Origin: JAXGTO01 sp040774885
GTDB lineage: Bacteria; Actinomycetota; Coriobacteriia; Coriobacteriales; Eggerthellaceae
Reading direction: 5' to 3'
NCBI GenBank assembly: GCA_040774885.1
Contig: JAXGTO010000023.1
Coordinates: forward strand, 1 to 42,572
DNA length: 42,572 nt
Within the stretch, counting starts at the first letter, position 1; the number at the start of each line of letters is the position of its first letter. The position numbers and the translations under genes were made by a program. The notes under the pieces were generated by a model that was not told the origin of the DNA, made no database searches, and worked only from the letters and a program-made list of their open reading frames with translations. Shown here piece by piece: positions 1-7,152 of this stretch.

Positions 1-41
1 AAGGAGCGGACAAAGGGCGAGATGCGCCGTCCCAGCACTCC

Positions 42-1688
42 TCACCGGATGTGAGCTGGTTTATTGCCCCAGTAAAATTTCAAGAAATGGTGTTTGCGCT
101 CGCCGTGCGCTTGGCCGGCCGGCACTTCGCTCAGCTTCAAAGCGAGGCGTGCGATGTCGTCGGCGGCGTTGGGAAGCCTGATGGCCGATGCGTTCACCAA
201 CATGGCCTCCAAGCGGGCCGGGTGCATCGAAACCTGGTTGAGTGCATCCATCAATTCGCGCGCGGTGGTCACGTGCAGGGCGGCACCATTCGAGGTGAGC
301 ATGTTGACGTTGACCTTTTCCTGCCCGTAGGCGCGTCCCAGAAGCACCATGGGGGTGCCGGTGCACAGGCATTCGGTAACGGTAAGCCCGCCCGATTTGC
401 AGATGGCCAAGTCGCTTGCGCCCATGATCTCGGCCATATGCGTGGTGTATCCGATCACGGTGACGTTGTCCAAACCGAAATCAGCGCATTCTTGGCGCAC
501 ATGACGGCCGTATTCTTCGTCTTTGCCGGCTACCACCAGCAGATGCAGGTTCTTATGGCGGTTGAGCGAGGGGAGCGCCTTGTCCAGATTCTGGCGGAAC
601 AGCACGTAAGGTTGCGGCAGATGCGCGCCGGCCATGGCCAGCACCACCTTTTTATCTTGCGGCAATCCCAAGCGGTTGCGGACGTCTTTCACGTCGCATT
701 CGCCCAGAAAATCCTTTCGGGTGGGAATACCCGTAAGGGCGATGTTGTCCTCGGGCACCTTGCGCGCGCGCAGCGTTTCGGCCATGGCTTCGGTGGCCAC
801 GCAGAAGGCATCGGCTGCGCGATGCGGCCACAGGCCCTCGGTCTCGTAATCGGTGGGTACGCATACGATGGGGAAGTCCTGACCGGATACCATGCGCGCG
901 CCCACGGCCACATTGGCGCCCATGATGTGGGTGCACACCACGGCCAAAGGCTTGCATTCTTCGACGTAGTGCGTGAAGGCGGGCCACATGACGCGGCTGA
1001 AGGCCGATCCGCCGCCCCACAGCAGGCGGCCGGTGAACACGTAGCGCCATGTAAGGTCGTAGAGCGGGCGCGTGACGCCGGTGAACATCGACGCGGCTTT
1101 ATCTCCGTTGAAGACCACTTTGCCGAAGTCGAGGATGTCCAGCGTGCGCACCTCGGTGTCCTCGGGCAATGCGGATCCATCTTCGAATACCGCTTGGCCG
1201 TTGTCGCGCAGCTCCTCGAATGCCTGCCCGATGGCCAATGCCGCGCTTCTGTGCCCGCTGCCCACCGAGGCATACAGCACCAAGATGACGGGGTGTTTGG
1301 GTGCAGCGGGTTGCTGTGGGCCGTCGGCTTCTTTCGAAGGAGCATCAACCAACGCTTCTTCGTCGCTTGCGGCGGGGGAGAGTTCCTCGGTTTCCATGCC
1401 AATCGTCTGCGGTTCTGACGAATCGATGGAGTCTTCCTGGATAGATTCATCTGTCATCTGCGGCTCTGGTGAATCGGAGGATTCGGCTTCGGGGGCATCG
1501 TCCGACATTTGCGGTTCGGCCGGCTTGCCGGAGTCTGCTTCAGATTCGCGGTCGACCGCAGCCTGCGATTCGGCCTCGCCCTCGTCTGCGAAGTTTGCCT
1601 CGGGATCATGGTCCGTCATAGGCTGCGATTCCGTCGAATCGGGGGATTCCGAAGATTCTTCAACGCTCTTTTCGTCGTTCGTTTCCAT
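42..1688 (-). CDS. GT28 / MGDG-synthase-like glycosyltransferase with acidic N-terminal tail
   Basis: Probably a membrane-associated glycosyltransferase that moves a sugar from a UDP-sugar to diacylglycerol or a related lipid (UgtP / MGDG synthase family, MurG-like GT-B fold). Of 548 residues, about 1-130 are Ser/Glu/Asp/Pro-rich, look disordered and carry imperfect repeats around EPQM(S/T)D. The catalytic part opens with VILVLYASVGSGH (about 134-146), the MGDG-synthase N-domain signature, and near residue 440 has KSGGLTVTE followed by GTPMV, the usual nucleotide-sugar site of GT28 enzymes. I chose ATG 1688 over the in-frame ATG 1700, because a -10 box covers the latter and neither start has a good ribosome-binding site. 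The gene is transcribed away from the ribosomal operon. Family membership is fairly sure; the lipid and sugar are not. Confidence 0.82.
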   Translation of the reverse strand: METNDEKSVEESSESPDSTESQPMTDHDPEANFADEGEAESQAAVDRESEADSGKPAEPQMSDDAPEAESSDSPEPQMTDESIQEDSIDSSEPQTIGMETEELSPAASDEEALVDAPSKEADGPQQPAAPKHPVILVLYASVGSGHRSAALAIGQAFEELRDNGQAVFEDGSALPEDTEVRTLDILDFGKVVFNGDKAASMFTGVTRPLYDLTWRYVFTGRLLWGGGSAFSRVMWPAFTHYVEECKPLAVVCTHIMGANVAVGARMVSGQDFPIVCVPTDYETEGLWPHRAADAFCVATEAMAETLRARKVPEDNIALTGIPTRKDFLGECDVKDVRNRLGLPQDKKVVLAMAGAHLPQPYVLFRQNLDKALPSLNRHKNLHLLVVAGKDEEYGRHVRQECADFGLDNVTVIGYTTHMAEIMGASDLAICKSGGLTVTECLCTGTPMVLLGRAYGQEKVNVNMLTSNGAALHVTTARELMDALNQVSMHPARLEAMLVNASAIRLPNAADDIARLALKLSEVPAGQAHGERKHHFLKFYWGNKPAHIR

Positions 1689-1695
1689 AGCGGGT

Positions 1696-1701
1696 ATCAT
1701 A
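1696..1701 (-). promoter_or_regulatory. -10 box 7 nt before the glycosyltransferase start (leaderless candidate)
   Basis: Read on the minus strand, TATGAT ends 7 bases before ATG 1688, so transcription would begin at or next to the start codon. No Shine-Dalgarno sequence lies upstream of either candidate ATG. No convincing -35 is visible. Confidence 0.4.
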
Positions 1702-1762
1702 CCGTATGGTTTTGATTCGCTTGTGGGCGTTGTGTGCGGTGACCATCCCCTGAAAAAATTCC

Positions 1763-1791
1763 TTGTGTTCGGGCAAGTGCGCCCATATAAT
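1763..1791 (+). promoter_or_regulatory. Sigma-70-type promoter of the rplB operon
   Basis: TTGTGT at 1763-1768 and a perfect TATAAT at 1786-1791 are separated by 17 bases. Initiation would fall near 1798, leaving a leader of about 147 nt before rplB. It lies in the intergenic region shared with the divergent glycosyltransferase gene. Confidence 0.7.
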
Positions 1792-1808
1792 GGTCAGTTG
1801 CGTCTCCT

Positions 1809-1928
1809 GGTGTATGGATACACCCGGGCGCGTGGAGCCTCGGAGTTGCACGTGTGCGTTCTCCCAAGCACGCACGATTGCAGTGATGGAGGCCCCACTA
1901 CGCAAGCTGGCTCTTGCAAACGAGAGCC
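1809..1928 (+). promoter_or_regulatory. Structured 5' leader of rplB (three hairpins)
   Basis: Three stem-loops can be drawn between the promoter and rplB. The first is GGTGTA/TACACC at 1809-1824 with loop TGGA. The second is GTGCGT/ACGCAC at 1854-1875, extended outward by TGCA/TGCA at 1847-1850 and 1879-1882. The third is GGCTCT/AGAGCC at 1909-1928, ending 16 nt before the start codon. The arrangement suits an autoregulatory ribosomal-protein leader; no regulator can be named from sequence. Confidence 0.45.
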
Positions 1929-1944
1929 GAACGAAAGGAAAGAA

Positions 1945-2775
1945 ATGGGAGTCAAGCAGTTCAAGCCGACCAGCCCCGGCCGCCGCTTCCAGACGGTTTC
2001 CGACTTCGCTGAAATCACCTCGACGAAGCCCGAGAAGTCGCTCCTGGAGCCGCTGCCGAACAAAGCGGGTCGCAACAACAACGGCCGTATCACCACGCGC
2101 CACCAGGGTGGCGGCAACAAGCGCCGTTATCGCGTCATCGATTTCAAGCGCACCAAAGACGGCGTGCCCGCCAAGGTCGCTACCATCGAGTACGACCCCA
2201 ACCGCAGCGCCCGCATCGCGCTTCTGCACTACGCAGACGGCGACAAGCGCTACATCCTGTATCCGCGCGGCCTCAACGTCGGCGACACCGTGCTCTCCGG
2301 CACCGAGGCCGACATCAAGCCCGGCAACGCCATGCCGCTTTCGGCTATCCCCGTGGGCACCTTGGTCCACGCTGTGGAGCTCCAGCCCGGCAAAGGCGCT
2401 GCAATCGCCCGTTCCGCCGGAACCAGCATCCAGCTGATGGGCAAGGAGGGCGACTACGCCATCCTGCGCATGCCTTCTTCTGAAATGCGTCGCGTTCTGG
2501 TTACCTGCCGCGCCACCATCGGCGAGGTCGGAAACGCCGAGCATTCCAACATCAAGATCGGCAAGGCCGGACGCAACCGCTGGAAGGGCATCCGTCCTTC
2601 AGTCCGCGGTACCGTCATGAACCCGGTCGACCACCCGCACGGCGGCGGCGAAGGCAAGAACAAGTCCGCTGGCCGTCACCCGGTCACCCCGTGGGGCGTT
2701 CCCACCAAGGGCCATCGCACCCGCAATGCCAAGAAGGCCTCTGGCCGCCTGATCATCCGTCGTCGCAAGAAGTAG
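1945..2775 (+). CDS. rplB: 50S ribosomal protein L2
   Basis: L2 binds 23S rRNA and supports the peptidyl-transferase centre and subunit joining. The 276-residue product has the usual length and hallmarks: GRNNNGRITTRHQGGG near the N terminus, and the C-terminal NPVDHPHGGGEG segment containing the conserved functional His. The ORF is open much further upstream, but ATG 1945 follows AAAGGAAAG and gives the family N terminus MGVKQFKPTSPGRR. It is the first gene of the ribosomal operon here; rplW, its usual upstream neighbour, is missing. Confidence 0.97.
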   Translation: MGVKQFKPTSPGRRFQTVSDFAEITSTKPEKSLLEPLPNKAGRNNNGRITTRHQGGGNKRRYRVIDFKRTKDGVPAKVATIEYDPNRSARIALLHYADGDKRYILYPRGLNVGDTVLSGTEADIKPGNAMPLSAIPVGTLVHAVELQPGKGAAIARSAGTSIQLMGKEGDYAILRMPSSEMRRVLVTCRATIGEVGNAEHSNIKIGKAGRNRWKGIRPSVRGTVMNPVDHPHGGGEGKNKSAGRHPVTPWGVPTKGHRTRNAKKASGRLIIRRRKK

Positions 2776-2799
2776 CGCTCGAGCGCATAAGGAGCAGAT

Positions 2800-3069
2800 G
2801 TGAGTAGAAGTATGAAAAAAGGTCCCTTTGTGGAACCGCGCCTTCTCGATCGCATTGAAGCGATGAACGAGGCTGGCGAAAAGAACGTCGTCAAAACTTG
2901 GTCGCGTTCGAGCACCGTCTTCCCGGAAATGGTGGGACACACCATTGCCGTGCATGACGGCCGCAAGCACGTGCCGGTATACATCACCGAATCCATGGTC
3001 GGTCACAAGCTGGGGGAGTTCGCCACTACGCGTACGTTCCGCGGCCATTCCGCCGACAAGGGCAAATAG
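2800..3069 (+). CDS. rpsS: 30S ribosomal protein S19
   Basis: S19 sits in the 30S head with S13, near the A-site tRNA. The 89-residue protein shows the family landmarks SMKKGPFVEPRLL at the N terminus, then VGHTIAVHDGRKHVPVYI and FRGHSADKGK at the C terminus. The start is GTG at 2800, preceded by AAGGAGC; an in-frame ATG four codons later is an alternative. It lies 24 bases after rplB and 17 before rplV, in the standard S10-operon order. Confidence 0.97.
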   Translation: MSRSMKKGPFVEPRLLDRIEAMNEAGEKNVVKTWSRSSTVFPEMVGHTIAVHDGRKHVPVYITESMVGHKLGEFATTRTFRGHSADKGK

Positions 3070-3086
3070 GACAGGAGGGATAGAAC

Positions 3087-3428
3087 ATGGAAGCTAAAGC
3101 AGTAGCTCGTTTCGTGCGCGTCTCCCCTCGGAAGGCCCGCAGCGTCGTTGACACGATCCGCGGCAAGTCCATCGTCGAGGCTCGCGAGATCCTGGCATTC
3201 ACCAATCGTGCCATCGCCGAGACCGTCGAGAAGACGCTCAACTCCGCCGTGGCCAACGCCGAGCACAACAACCACATGAACCCCAACGACCTGGTCGTCA
3301 AGACCTGCTACGTGGACGAGGGCCCCACCATGAAGCGCATTCGTCCGCGTGCCAAGGGTTCTGCCGCTCGCATCCGCAAGCGCACCAGCCATATCACCAT
3401 CGTCGTTTCCAACCGAGAGGAGGCATAG
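3087..3428 (+). CDS. rplV: 50S ribosomal protein L22
   Basis: L22 lines the nascent-peptide exit tunnel with its long beta hairpin. The 113-residue protein begins MEAKAVARFVRVSPRKAR, the universal L22 signature, and ends in the basic hairpin region with the conserved PRAKGSAARIRKRTSHI. Ribosome-binding site AGGAGGG lies 8-14 bases before ATG. Only three bases separate its stop codon from rpsC, so the two are probably translated together. Confidence 0.97.
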   Translation: MEAKAVARFVRVSPRKARSVVDTIRGKSIVEAREILAFTNRAIAETVEKTLNSAVANAEHNNHMNPNDLVVKTCYVDEGPTMKRIRPRAKGSAARIRKRTSHITIVVSNREEA

Positions 3429-3431
3429 CAC

Positions 3432-4139
3432 ATGGGTCAGAAAGTCAACCCCACCAGCTTCCGCATCGGCGTCATCGAAGATTGGCGCAGCCGCTGGTAT
3501 TCCGACAAGGACTATGCCAAGACGCTTGAGAATGACCTCGCCATTCGCAAGTTTCTGGACAAGTACCTGGCTCGCGCCGCCGTCTCGAAGGTCGAGATCG
3601 AGCGCGCTGGCGACAAGATCAAGATCATCATCACCACGGCTCGCCCCGGTGTGGTCATCGGCAAGAAGGGCGCCGAGATCGACAACCTGCGCAAGCAGCT
3701 GGCCAACGTGGCCAACGGCCCGGTTAACGTCGAGGTCATCGAGGTGAAGCGTCCCGAGCTGGATGCCAACCTCATCGCCCAGAGCGTTGCCGAGCAGCTG
3801 GAAGGCCGCGTCGCCTTCCGTCGCGCCATGCGCAAAGCGGTCCAGTCGGCCCGCAAGAGCGGTGCCCAAGGCATCCGCATCCAGTGCGCCGGGCGTCTCG
3901 GCGGTGCCGAGATGAGCCGCCGCGAGTGGTATCGCGAAGGCCGTGTGCCCCTGCACACCCTGCGCGCCAAGATCGATTACGGTTTCACCACCGCCCGCAC
4001 CACGATGGGTTCCATCGGCGTGCAGGTGTGGGTCTACCACGGTGAAGTTCTGCCGGGCGGCAAGGTTCCCGAGCCCGCGCTCGAGGGCAGCTCTCGCCCC
4101 AACCGTGGCCGTCGCAACAACGATAGGGGGAATAGGTAA
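3432..4139 (+). CDS. rpsC: 30S ribosomal protein S3
   Basis: S3 forms part of the mRNA entry channel and helicase of the 30S subunit. The 235-residue protein starts MGQKVNPTSFRIGVI and contains the KH-domain core GVVIGKKGAEID (about residues 73-84) and the C-terminal SGRLGGAEMSR-like segment, here AGRLGGAEMSR. The tail after about residue 212 is rich in Arg, Gly and Asn. The stop TAA shares its last base with the ATG of rplP (TAATG), a sign of translational coupling. Confidence 0.97.
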   Translation: MGQKVNPTSFRIGVIEDWRSRWYSDKDYAKTLENDLAIRKFLDKYLARAAVSKVEIERAGDKIKIIITTARPGVVIGKKGAEIDNLRKQLANVANGPVNVEVIEVKRPELDANLIAQSVAEQLEGRVAFRRAMRKAVQSARKSGAQGIRIQCAGRLGGAEMSRREWYREGRVPLHTLRAKIDYGFTTARTTMGSIGVQVWVYHGEVLPGGKVPEPALEGSSRPNRGRRNNDRGNR

Positions 4140-4561
4140 TGTTGGTTCCCAAGCGCGTCAAGCACCGCAAGGTGCAGCGTGGTTCCATGAAGGGCAAAGC
4201 CAAGGGCGGCACCCGGTTGAACCACGGTGATTACGGCATCCAGGCTCTGGAAGCCCATTGGATCACCAACCGTCAGATCGAGGCTGCTCGTATTGCCATG
4301 ACCCGTGCCATGAAGCGCGGCGGCAAGGTGTGGATCACCATTTTCCCCGACAAGCCCATCACCCAGAAGCCCGCTGAAACCCGCATGGGTTCCGGCAAAG
4401 GCAATCCTGAGGCATGGGTAGCCGTGGTCAAGCCCGGCCGCATCATGTTCGAAATCGCCGAAGTCGACGACGAAACGGCCAAGGAAGCTCTTCGCCTGGC
4501 CATCAACAAATTGCCCATCAAATGCAAGATCGTGACCCGCGAAACGGAGGTGCAGGAATAA
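4139..4561 (+). CDS. rplP: 50S ribosomal protein L16
   Basis: L16 helps organise the A-site of the large subunit. The 140-residue protein has MLVPKRVKHRKVQRGSMKG at the N terminus, RGGKVWITIFPDKPIT in the middle and MGSGKGNPEAWVAVVKPGR further on, all family signatures. It overlaps one base with both neighbours (TAATG at 4137-4141 and 4559-4563), so rpsC-rplP-rpmC form a tightly coupled trio. Confidence 0.97.
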   Translation: MLVPKRVKHRKVQRGSMKGKAKGGTRLNHGDYGIQALEAHWITNRQIEAARIAMTRAMKRGGKVWITIFPDKPITQKPAETRMGSGKGNPEAWVAVVKPGRIMFEIAEVDDETAKEALRLAINKLPIKCKIVTRETEVQE

Positions 4562-4755
4562 TGAAGGCTGCCGAAATCCGCGAACTCACCACCGATGACT
4601 TGCAGGTCAAGTTGAAGGAAGCTCGCGCGGAGCTGTTCAATCTGCGCTTCCAGATGGCCACAAGCCAGCTGGACAACACGGCCCGCGTCACGCAGGTCAA
4701 GAAAGAAATCGCCCGCATCCAAACCGAGATGCGCGCCCGCGAGCTCTCCGCTTAG
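4561..4755 (+). CDS. rpmC: 50S ribosomal protein L29
   Basis: L29 sits at the tunnel exit beside L23 and helps form the docking site for SRP and trigger factor. The product is 64 residues, mostly two long helices; ELFNLRFQMATSQLDN is the recognisable L29 core. The ORF is open further upstream, but the start at 4561 overlaps the rplP stop by one base and gives the normal length. S17 follows 28 bases later. Confidence 0.95.
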   Translation: MKAAEIRELTTDDLQVKLKEARAELFNLRFQMATSQLDNTARVTQVKKEIARIQTEMRARELSA

Positions 4756-4783
4756 CTCGCGCGAACGAAAGGATTCATGAGAA

Positions 4784-5044
4784 ATGGCAGAAGAACGCAA
4801 TTCTCGCAAGGTTCGCCAGGGCGTCGTGGTAAGCGCTGCAGGCGACAAAACTTGCGTTGTGGAAATCAAAGAGCGTAAGCCGCACAAGGTTTACGGCAAG
4901 ATGATGACCACCACCACCAAGTTCCATGCCCATGATGAGAACAACGAAGCCGGCGTAGGCGACACTGTTCAGATCATGGAGACCCGCCCGCTTTCCAAAA
5001 TGAAGCGCTGGCGTCTGCTCAACATCGTCGAGAAGGCCAAATAG
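4784..5044 (+). CDS. rpsQ: 30S ribosomal protein S17
   Basis: S17 is a primary 16S rRNA-binding protein with an OB fold. The 86-residue sequence includes RQGVVVSAAGDKTCVVEI near the N terminus, HKVYGKMMTTTTKFHAHDE in the loop region and the closing METRPLSKMKRWRL, typical of S17. An ATG seven bases upstream (4777) is out of frame; ATG 4784 follows GAAAGGA at a long spacing of about 10 bases. Confidence 0.96.
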   Translation: MAEERNSRKVRQGVVVSAAGDKTCVVEIKERKPHKVYGKMMTTTTKFHAHDENNEAGVGDTVQIMETRPLSKMKRWRLLNIVEKAK

Positions 5045-5082
5045 CGTATCCGCGCTATTCAGAGTAGGAAAGGTATCCAGCA

Positions 5083-5451
5083 ATGATTCAGATGCAAACC
5101 ATGCTCGCAGTGGCCGACAACTCCGGCGCTCGCAAGGTGCAGTGCATCAAGGTCCTGGGCGGCTCTAAACGCCGTTACGCAGGTCTTGGTGACGTCATCA
5201 TCTGCAGCGTCAAGGAAGCGATGCCCAATGGCGGCGTCAAAAAGGGCGAAGTCGTCCGCTGCGTCGTCGTGCGCGTGAACAAAGAAGTTCGCCGTAACGA
5301 CGGAAGCTACATCAAGTTCGACCAGAACGCTTGCGTGCTGATCGACGGCCAGGGCGCGCCCCGCGGCACCCGCATCTTCGGGCCCGTTGCCCGCGAGCTG
5401 CGCGACAAGAAGTACATGAAGATCGTGTCTTTGGCACCGGAAACGCTGTAG
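5083..5451 (+). CDS. rplN: 50S ribosomal protein L14
   Basis: L14 forms an intersubunit bridge with 16S rRNA. It is 122 residues, the family's exact usual length, beginning MIQMQTMLAVADNSGARKV and carrying the signature around GDVIICSVKEAMPNGGVKKG and the end ELRDKKYMKIVSLAPE. Ribosome-binding site AGGAAAGG lies upstream. Only 12 bases separate it from rplX. Confidence 0.97.
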   Translation: MIQMQTMLAVADNSGARKVQCIKVLGGSKRRYAGLGDVIICSVKEAMPNGGVKKGEVVRCVVVRVNKEVRRNDGSYIKFDQNACVLIDGQGAPRGTRIFGPVARELRDKKYMKIVSLAPETL

Positions 5452-5463
5452 GGGAGGGAAACA

Positions 5464-5781
5464 ATGGCAAAGATGAACATCAAAAAGGGCGACAAGGTGA
5501 AGGTCCTTACCGGCAAGGATAAGGGCGTCGAATCCACCGTGTTGCACGCTTACCCCACCTCTCAGCGCGTTGCCGTCGAGAAGGTCAACATGGTCACCAA
5601 GGCCCAGCATCCCACGCAGCAGAACCCGCAGGGCGGGCTGACGCACGTTGAGGCTCCCATCCACGTGTCCAACGTGGCTCTGGTGTGCCCCAAGTGCAAG
5701 AAGGCCACCCGTGTGGGCATCAAGCGCGAAGATGGCAAGAAGATCCGCATTTGCAAGAAGTGCGGCGCCCAGATCGATTAG
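5464..5781 (+). CDS. rplX: 50S ribosomal protein L24, zinc-ribbon form
   Basis: L24 starts assembly of the large subunit by binding the 5' end of 23S rRNA. The 105-residue protein has the KOW motif in its first 30 residues (KKGDKVKVLTGKDKG) and the family segment NMVTKAQHPTQQNPQGG. Near the C terminus two CxxC pairs (Cys75/78 and Cys97/100) look like an intact zinc ribbon, as in the Cys-containing L24 forms. It is followed by an unusually long 84-base spacer with two hairpins. Confidence 0.96.
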   Translation: MAKMNIKKGDKVKVLTGKDKGVESTVLHAYPTSQRVAVEKVNMVTKAQHPTQQNPQGGLTHVEAPIHVSNVALVCPKCKKATRVGIKREDGKKIRICKKCGAQID

Positions 5782-5799
5782 GCTCCGCATCCAACATGA

Positions 5800-5840
5800 C
5801 CCTTGCTCAGGCAAGGGACGCAGGGTCGGAAATCCTGCGT
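5800..5840 (+). promoter_or_regulatory. Tandem perfect hairpins in the rplX-rplE spacer
   Basis: Two adjacent perfect stems fill the spacer. The first is CCCTTGC/GCAAGGG (5800-5817) with a TCAG tetraloop. The second is ACGCAGG/CCTGCGT (5818-5840) with a 9-base loop. No U-run follows, so termination is unlikely. In E. coli the spc operon is repressed by S8 binding to mRNA around the start of rplE, the same place; whether these stems bind S8 is inference. Confidence 0.55.
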
Positions 5841-5865
5841 TCAAATCATCGGAAAGGTACAAAAC

Positions 5866-6411
5866 ATGGCACCTCGTTTGAAAGACAAGTACACCAAGGA
5901 AATCGTGCCGGCTCTCGAAAAGGACCTGGGCATCTCCAACATCAACCAGGTTCCCCGTCTCACCAAGATCGTGGTGAACATGGGCGTGGGCGCTGCGGCA
6001 TCCGATTCCAAACTGCTCGACGCCGCCGTAGGCGACATGCGCACCATCACCGGTCAGCAGCCCGCCATCACGCGCGCCAAGAAGTCCATCGCCGGCTTCC
6101 ACCTGCGTGAAGGCCAGCCCATCGGCTGCAAGGTCACCCTGCGTGGCGACCGCATGTGGGAATTCCTCGACCGCCTGATGGCCACGGCTCTGCCGCGCGT
6201 GCGCGACTTCCGCGGCATCTCGCCGAAGAGCTTCGACGGCCGCGGCAACTACACGCTGGGCGTCAACGAGCAGTTGATCTTCCCTGAAATCGACTACGAC
6301 AAGATCGACCGTACGCGCGGCATGGACATCACGTTCGTCACCACGGCCGAAGACAACGAAAGCGCCAAGGCGTTGCTCGATGCCCTGGGCTTCCCGTTCA
6401 AGAACAACTAG
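5866..6411 (+). CDS. rplE: 50S ribosomal protein L5
   Basis: L5 binds 5S rRNA and contacts the P-site tRNA. The 181-residue product includes PRLTKIVVNMGVG, the GQQPAITRAKKSIAGFHLR segment, and DFRGISPKSFDGRGNYTLGV, all diagnostic. The frame is open 63 bases upstream, but ATG 5866 with GGAAAGG eight bases before it gives the usual N terminus (MAPRLKDKY) and length. The longer reading would run through the hairpins described above. Confidence 0.96.
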   Translation: MAPRLKDKYTKEIVPALEKDLGISNINQVPRLTKIVVNMGVGAAASDSKLLDAAVGDMRTITGQQPAITRAKKSIAGFHLREGQPIGCKVTLRGDRMWEFLDRLMATALPRVRDFRGISPKSFDGRGNYTLGVNEQLIFPEIDYDKIDRTRGMDITFVTTAEDNESAKALLDALGFPFKNN

Positions 6412-6455
6412 GGTAGCTTGACTCGTCAGAGTTGGTTATAGAAAGAAGGATTTGA

Positions 6456-6641
6456 ATGGCTAAGAAATCGATGATCGCCAAGTCTAAGCGGGAGCCGAAG
6501 TACTCCACGCGCCAGCACAACCGCTGCAGCCGTTGCGGACGCCCCCGGGCGTACTACCGCAAGTTCGGCCTGTGCCGCGTGTGCCTGCGTGAACTGGCTG
6601 CCAAAGGCGAACTTCCCGGTGTGACCAAGGCTTCTTGGTAA
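6456..6641 (+). CDS. rpsZ: 30S ribosomal protein S14, zinc-binding (type Z)
   Basis: S14 is needed for assembly of the 30S head. This is the short 61-residue form with four Cys ligands: Cys24, Cys27, Cys40 and Cys43 (CSRCG ... CRVC), typical of Gram-positive bacteria. It follows a GAAGGA ribosome-binding site. The spacer after it is 97 bases, long for this operon. Confidence 0.96.
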   Translation: MAKKSMIAKSKREPKYSTRQHNRCSRCGRPRAYYRKFGLCRVCLRELAAKGELPGVTKASW

Positions 6642-6738
6642 GCCACGACCCGCACCAGGTGTACCGATTGTACAGGCGGCCGGGCCACGGGCTCGATCGA
6701 ACCGCATAACCGGTTCATCACGGACCAAAGGAGAAACA
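6642..6738 (+). other. 97-base spacer between rpsZ and rpsH with small inverted repeats
   Basis: No gene is visible. It holds TGTAC/GTACA around a CGATT loop and GAACCG/CGGTTC around CATAAC, the second ending shortly before the AAAGGAG ribosome-binding site of rpsH. These short stems could affect rpsH translation; nothing identifies a known element. Confidence 0.35.
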
Positions 6739-7137
6739 ATGAGCATGAACGACCCCATCGCAGACATGCTTACGCGTGTGCGTAATGCAAACTCTGCGGG
6801 CAAGCAGACGGTTTCCATGCCGTCTTCCAAAAAGCTTGTCGAGATCGCCCGCATCATGAAAGAAGAGGGCTATATCGCAGGCTTCGACATCGAGAAGGCC
6901 GAGCCTCGCGATGTCTTGGAGATCACTTTGAAATACGGCGCCAAGAAGGCCCGCACCATCCGCGGCCTCAAGCGCATTTCCAAGCCGGGTCTGCGCATCT
7001 ACGCAGGCAAAGACGAGCTGCCCCGCGTTCTGGGCGGTTTGGGCACGGCTGTCATTTCAACGAGCAATGGCGTGATGACCGATCGCGACGCCCGCAAAAA
7101 GGGCGTTGGCGGCGAAGTCATCGCCTACATCTGGTAG
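6739..7137 (+). CDS. rpsH: 30S ribosomal protein S8
   Basis: S8 binds the central domain of 16S rRNA and, in E. coli, represses its own operon. The 132-residue protein begins MSMNDPIADMLTRVRNAN and ends with STSNGVMTDRDARKKGVGG and EVIAYIW, the family signature and terminus. It has a strong AAAGGAG ribosome-binding site and is 15 bases before rplF. Confidence 0.97.
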   Translation: MSMNDPIADMLTRVRNANSAGKQTVSMPSSKKLVEIARIMKEEGYIAGFDIEKAEPRDVLEITLKYGAKKARTIRGLKRISKPGLRIYAGKDELPRVLGGLGTAVISTSNGVMTDRDARKKGVGGEVIAYIW

Positions 7138-7152
7138 AAGGGAGCGATAGAT

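Noticed and set aside
51..1418. 455-codon plus-strand frame opposite the glycosyltransferase
   Set aside because: No domain or ribosome-binding site; the minus-strand protein has clear GT28 motifs.
1072..1944. Upstream extension of the rplB frame
   Set aside because: It would run through the divergent gene, the promoter and the leader; L2 starts at 1945 by homology and ribosome-binding site.
3003..4040. 345-codon minus-strand frame across rplV-rpsC
   Set aside because: A shadow of ribosomal genes, with no plausible protein features.
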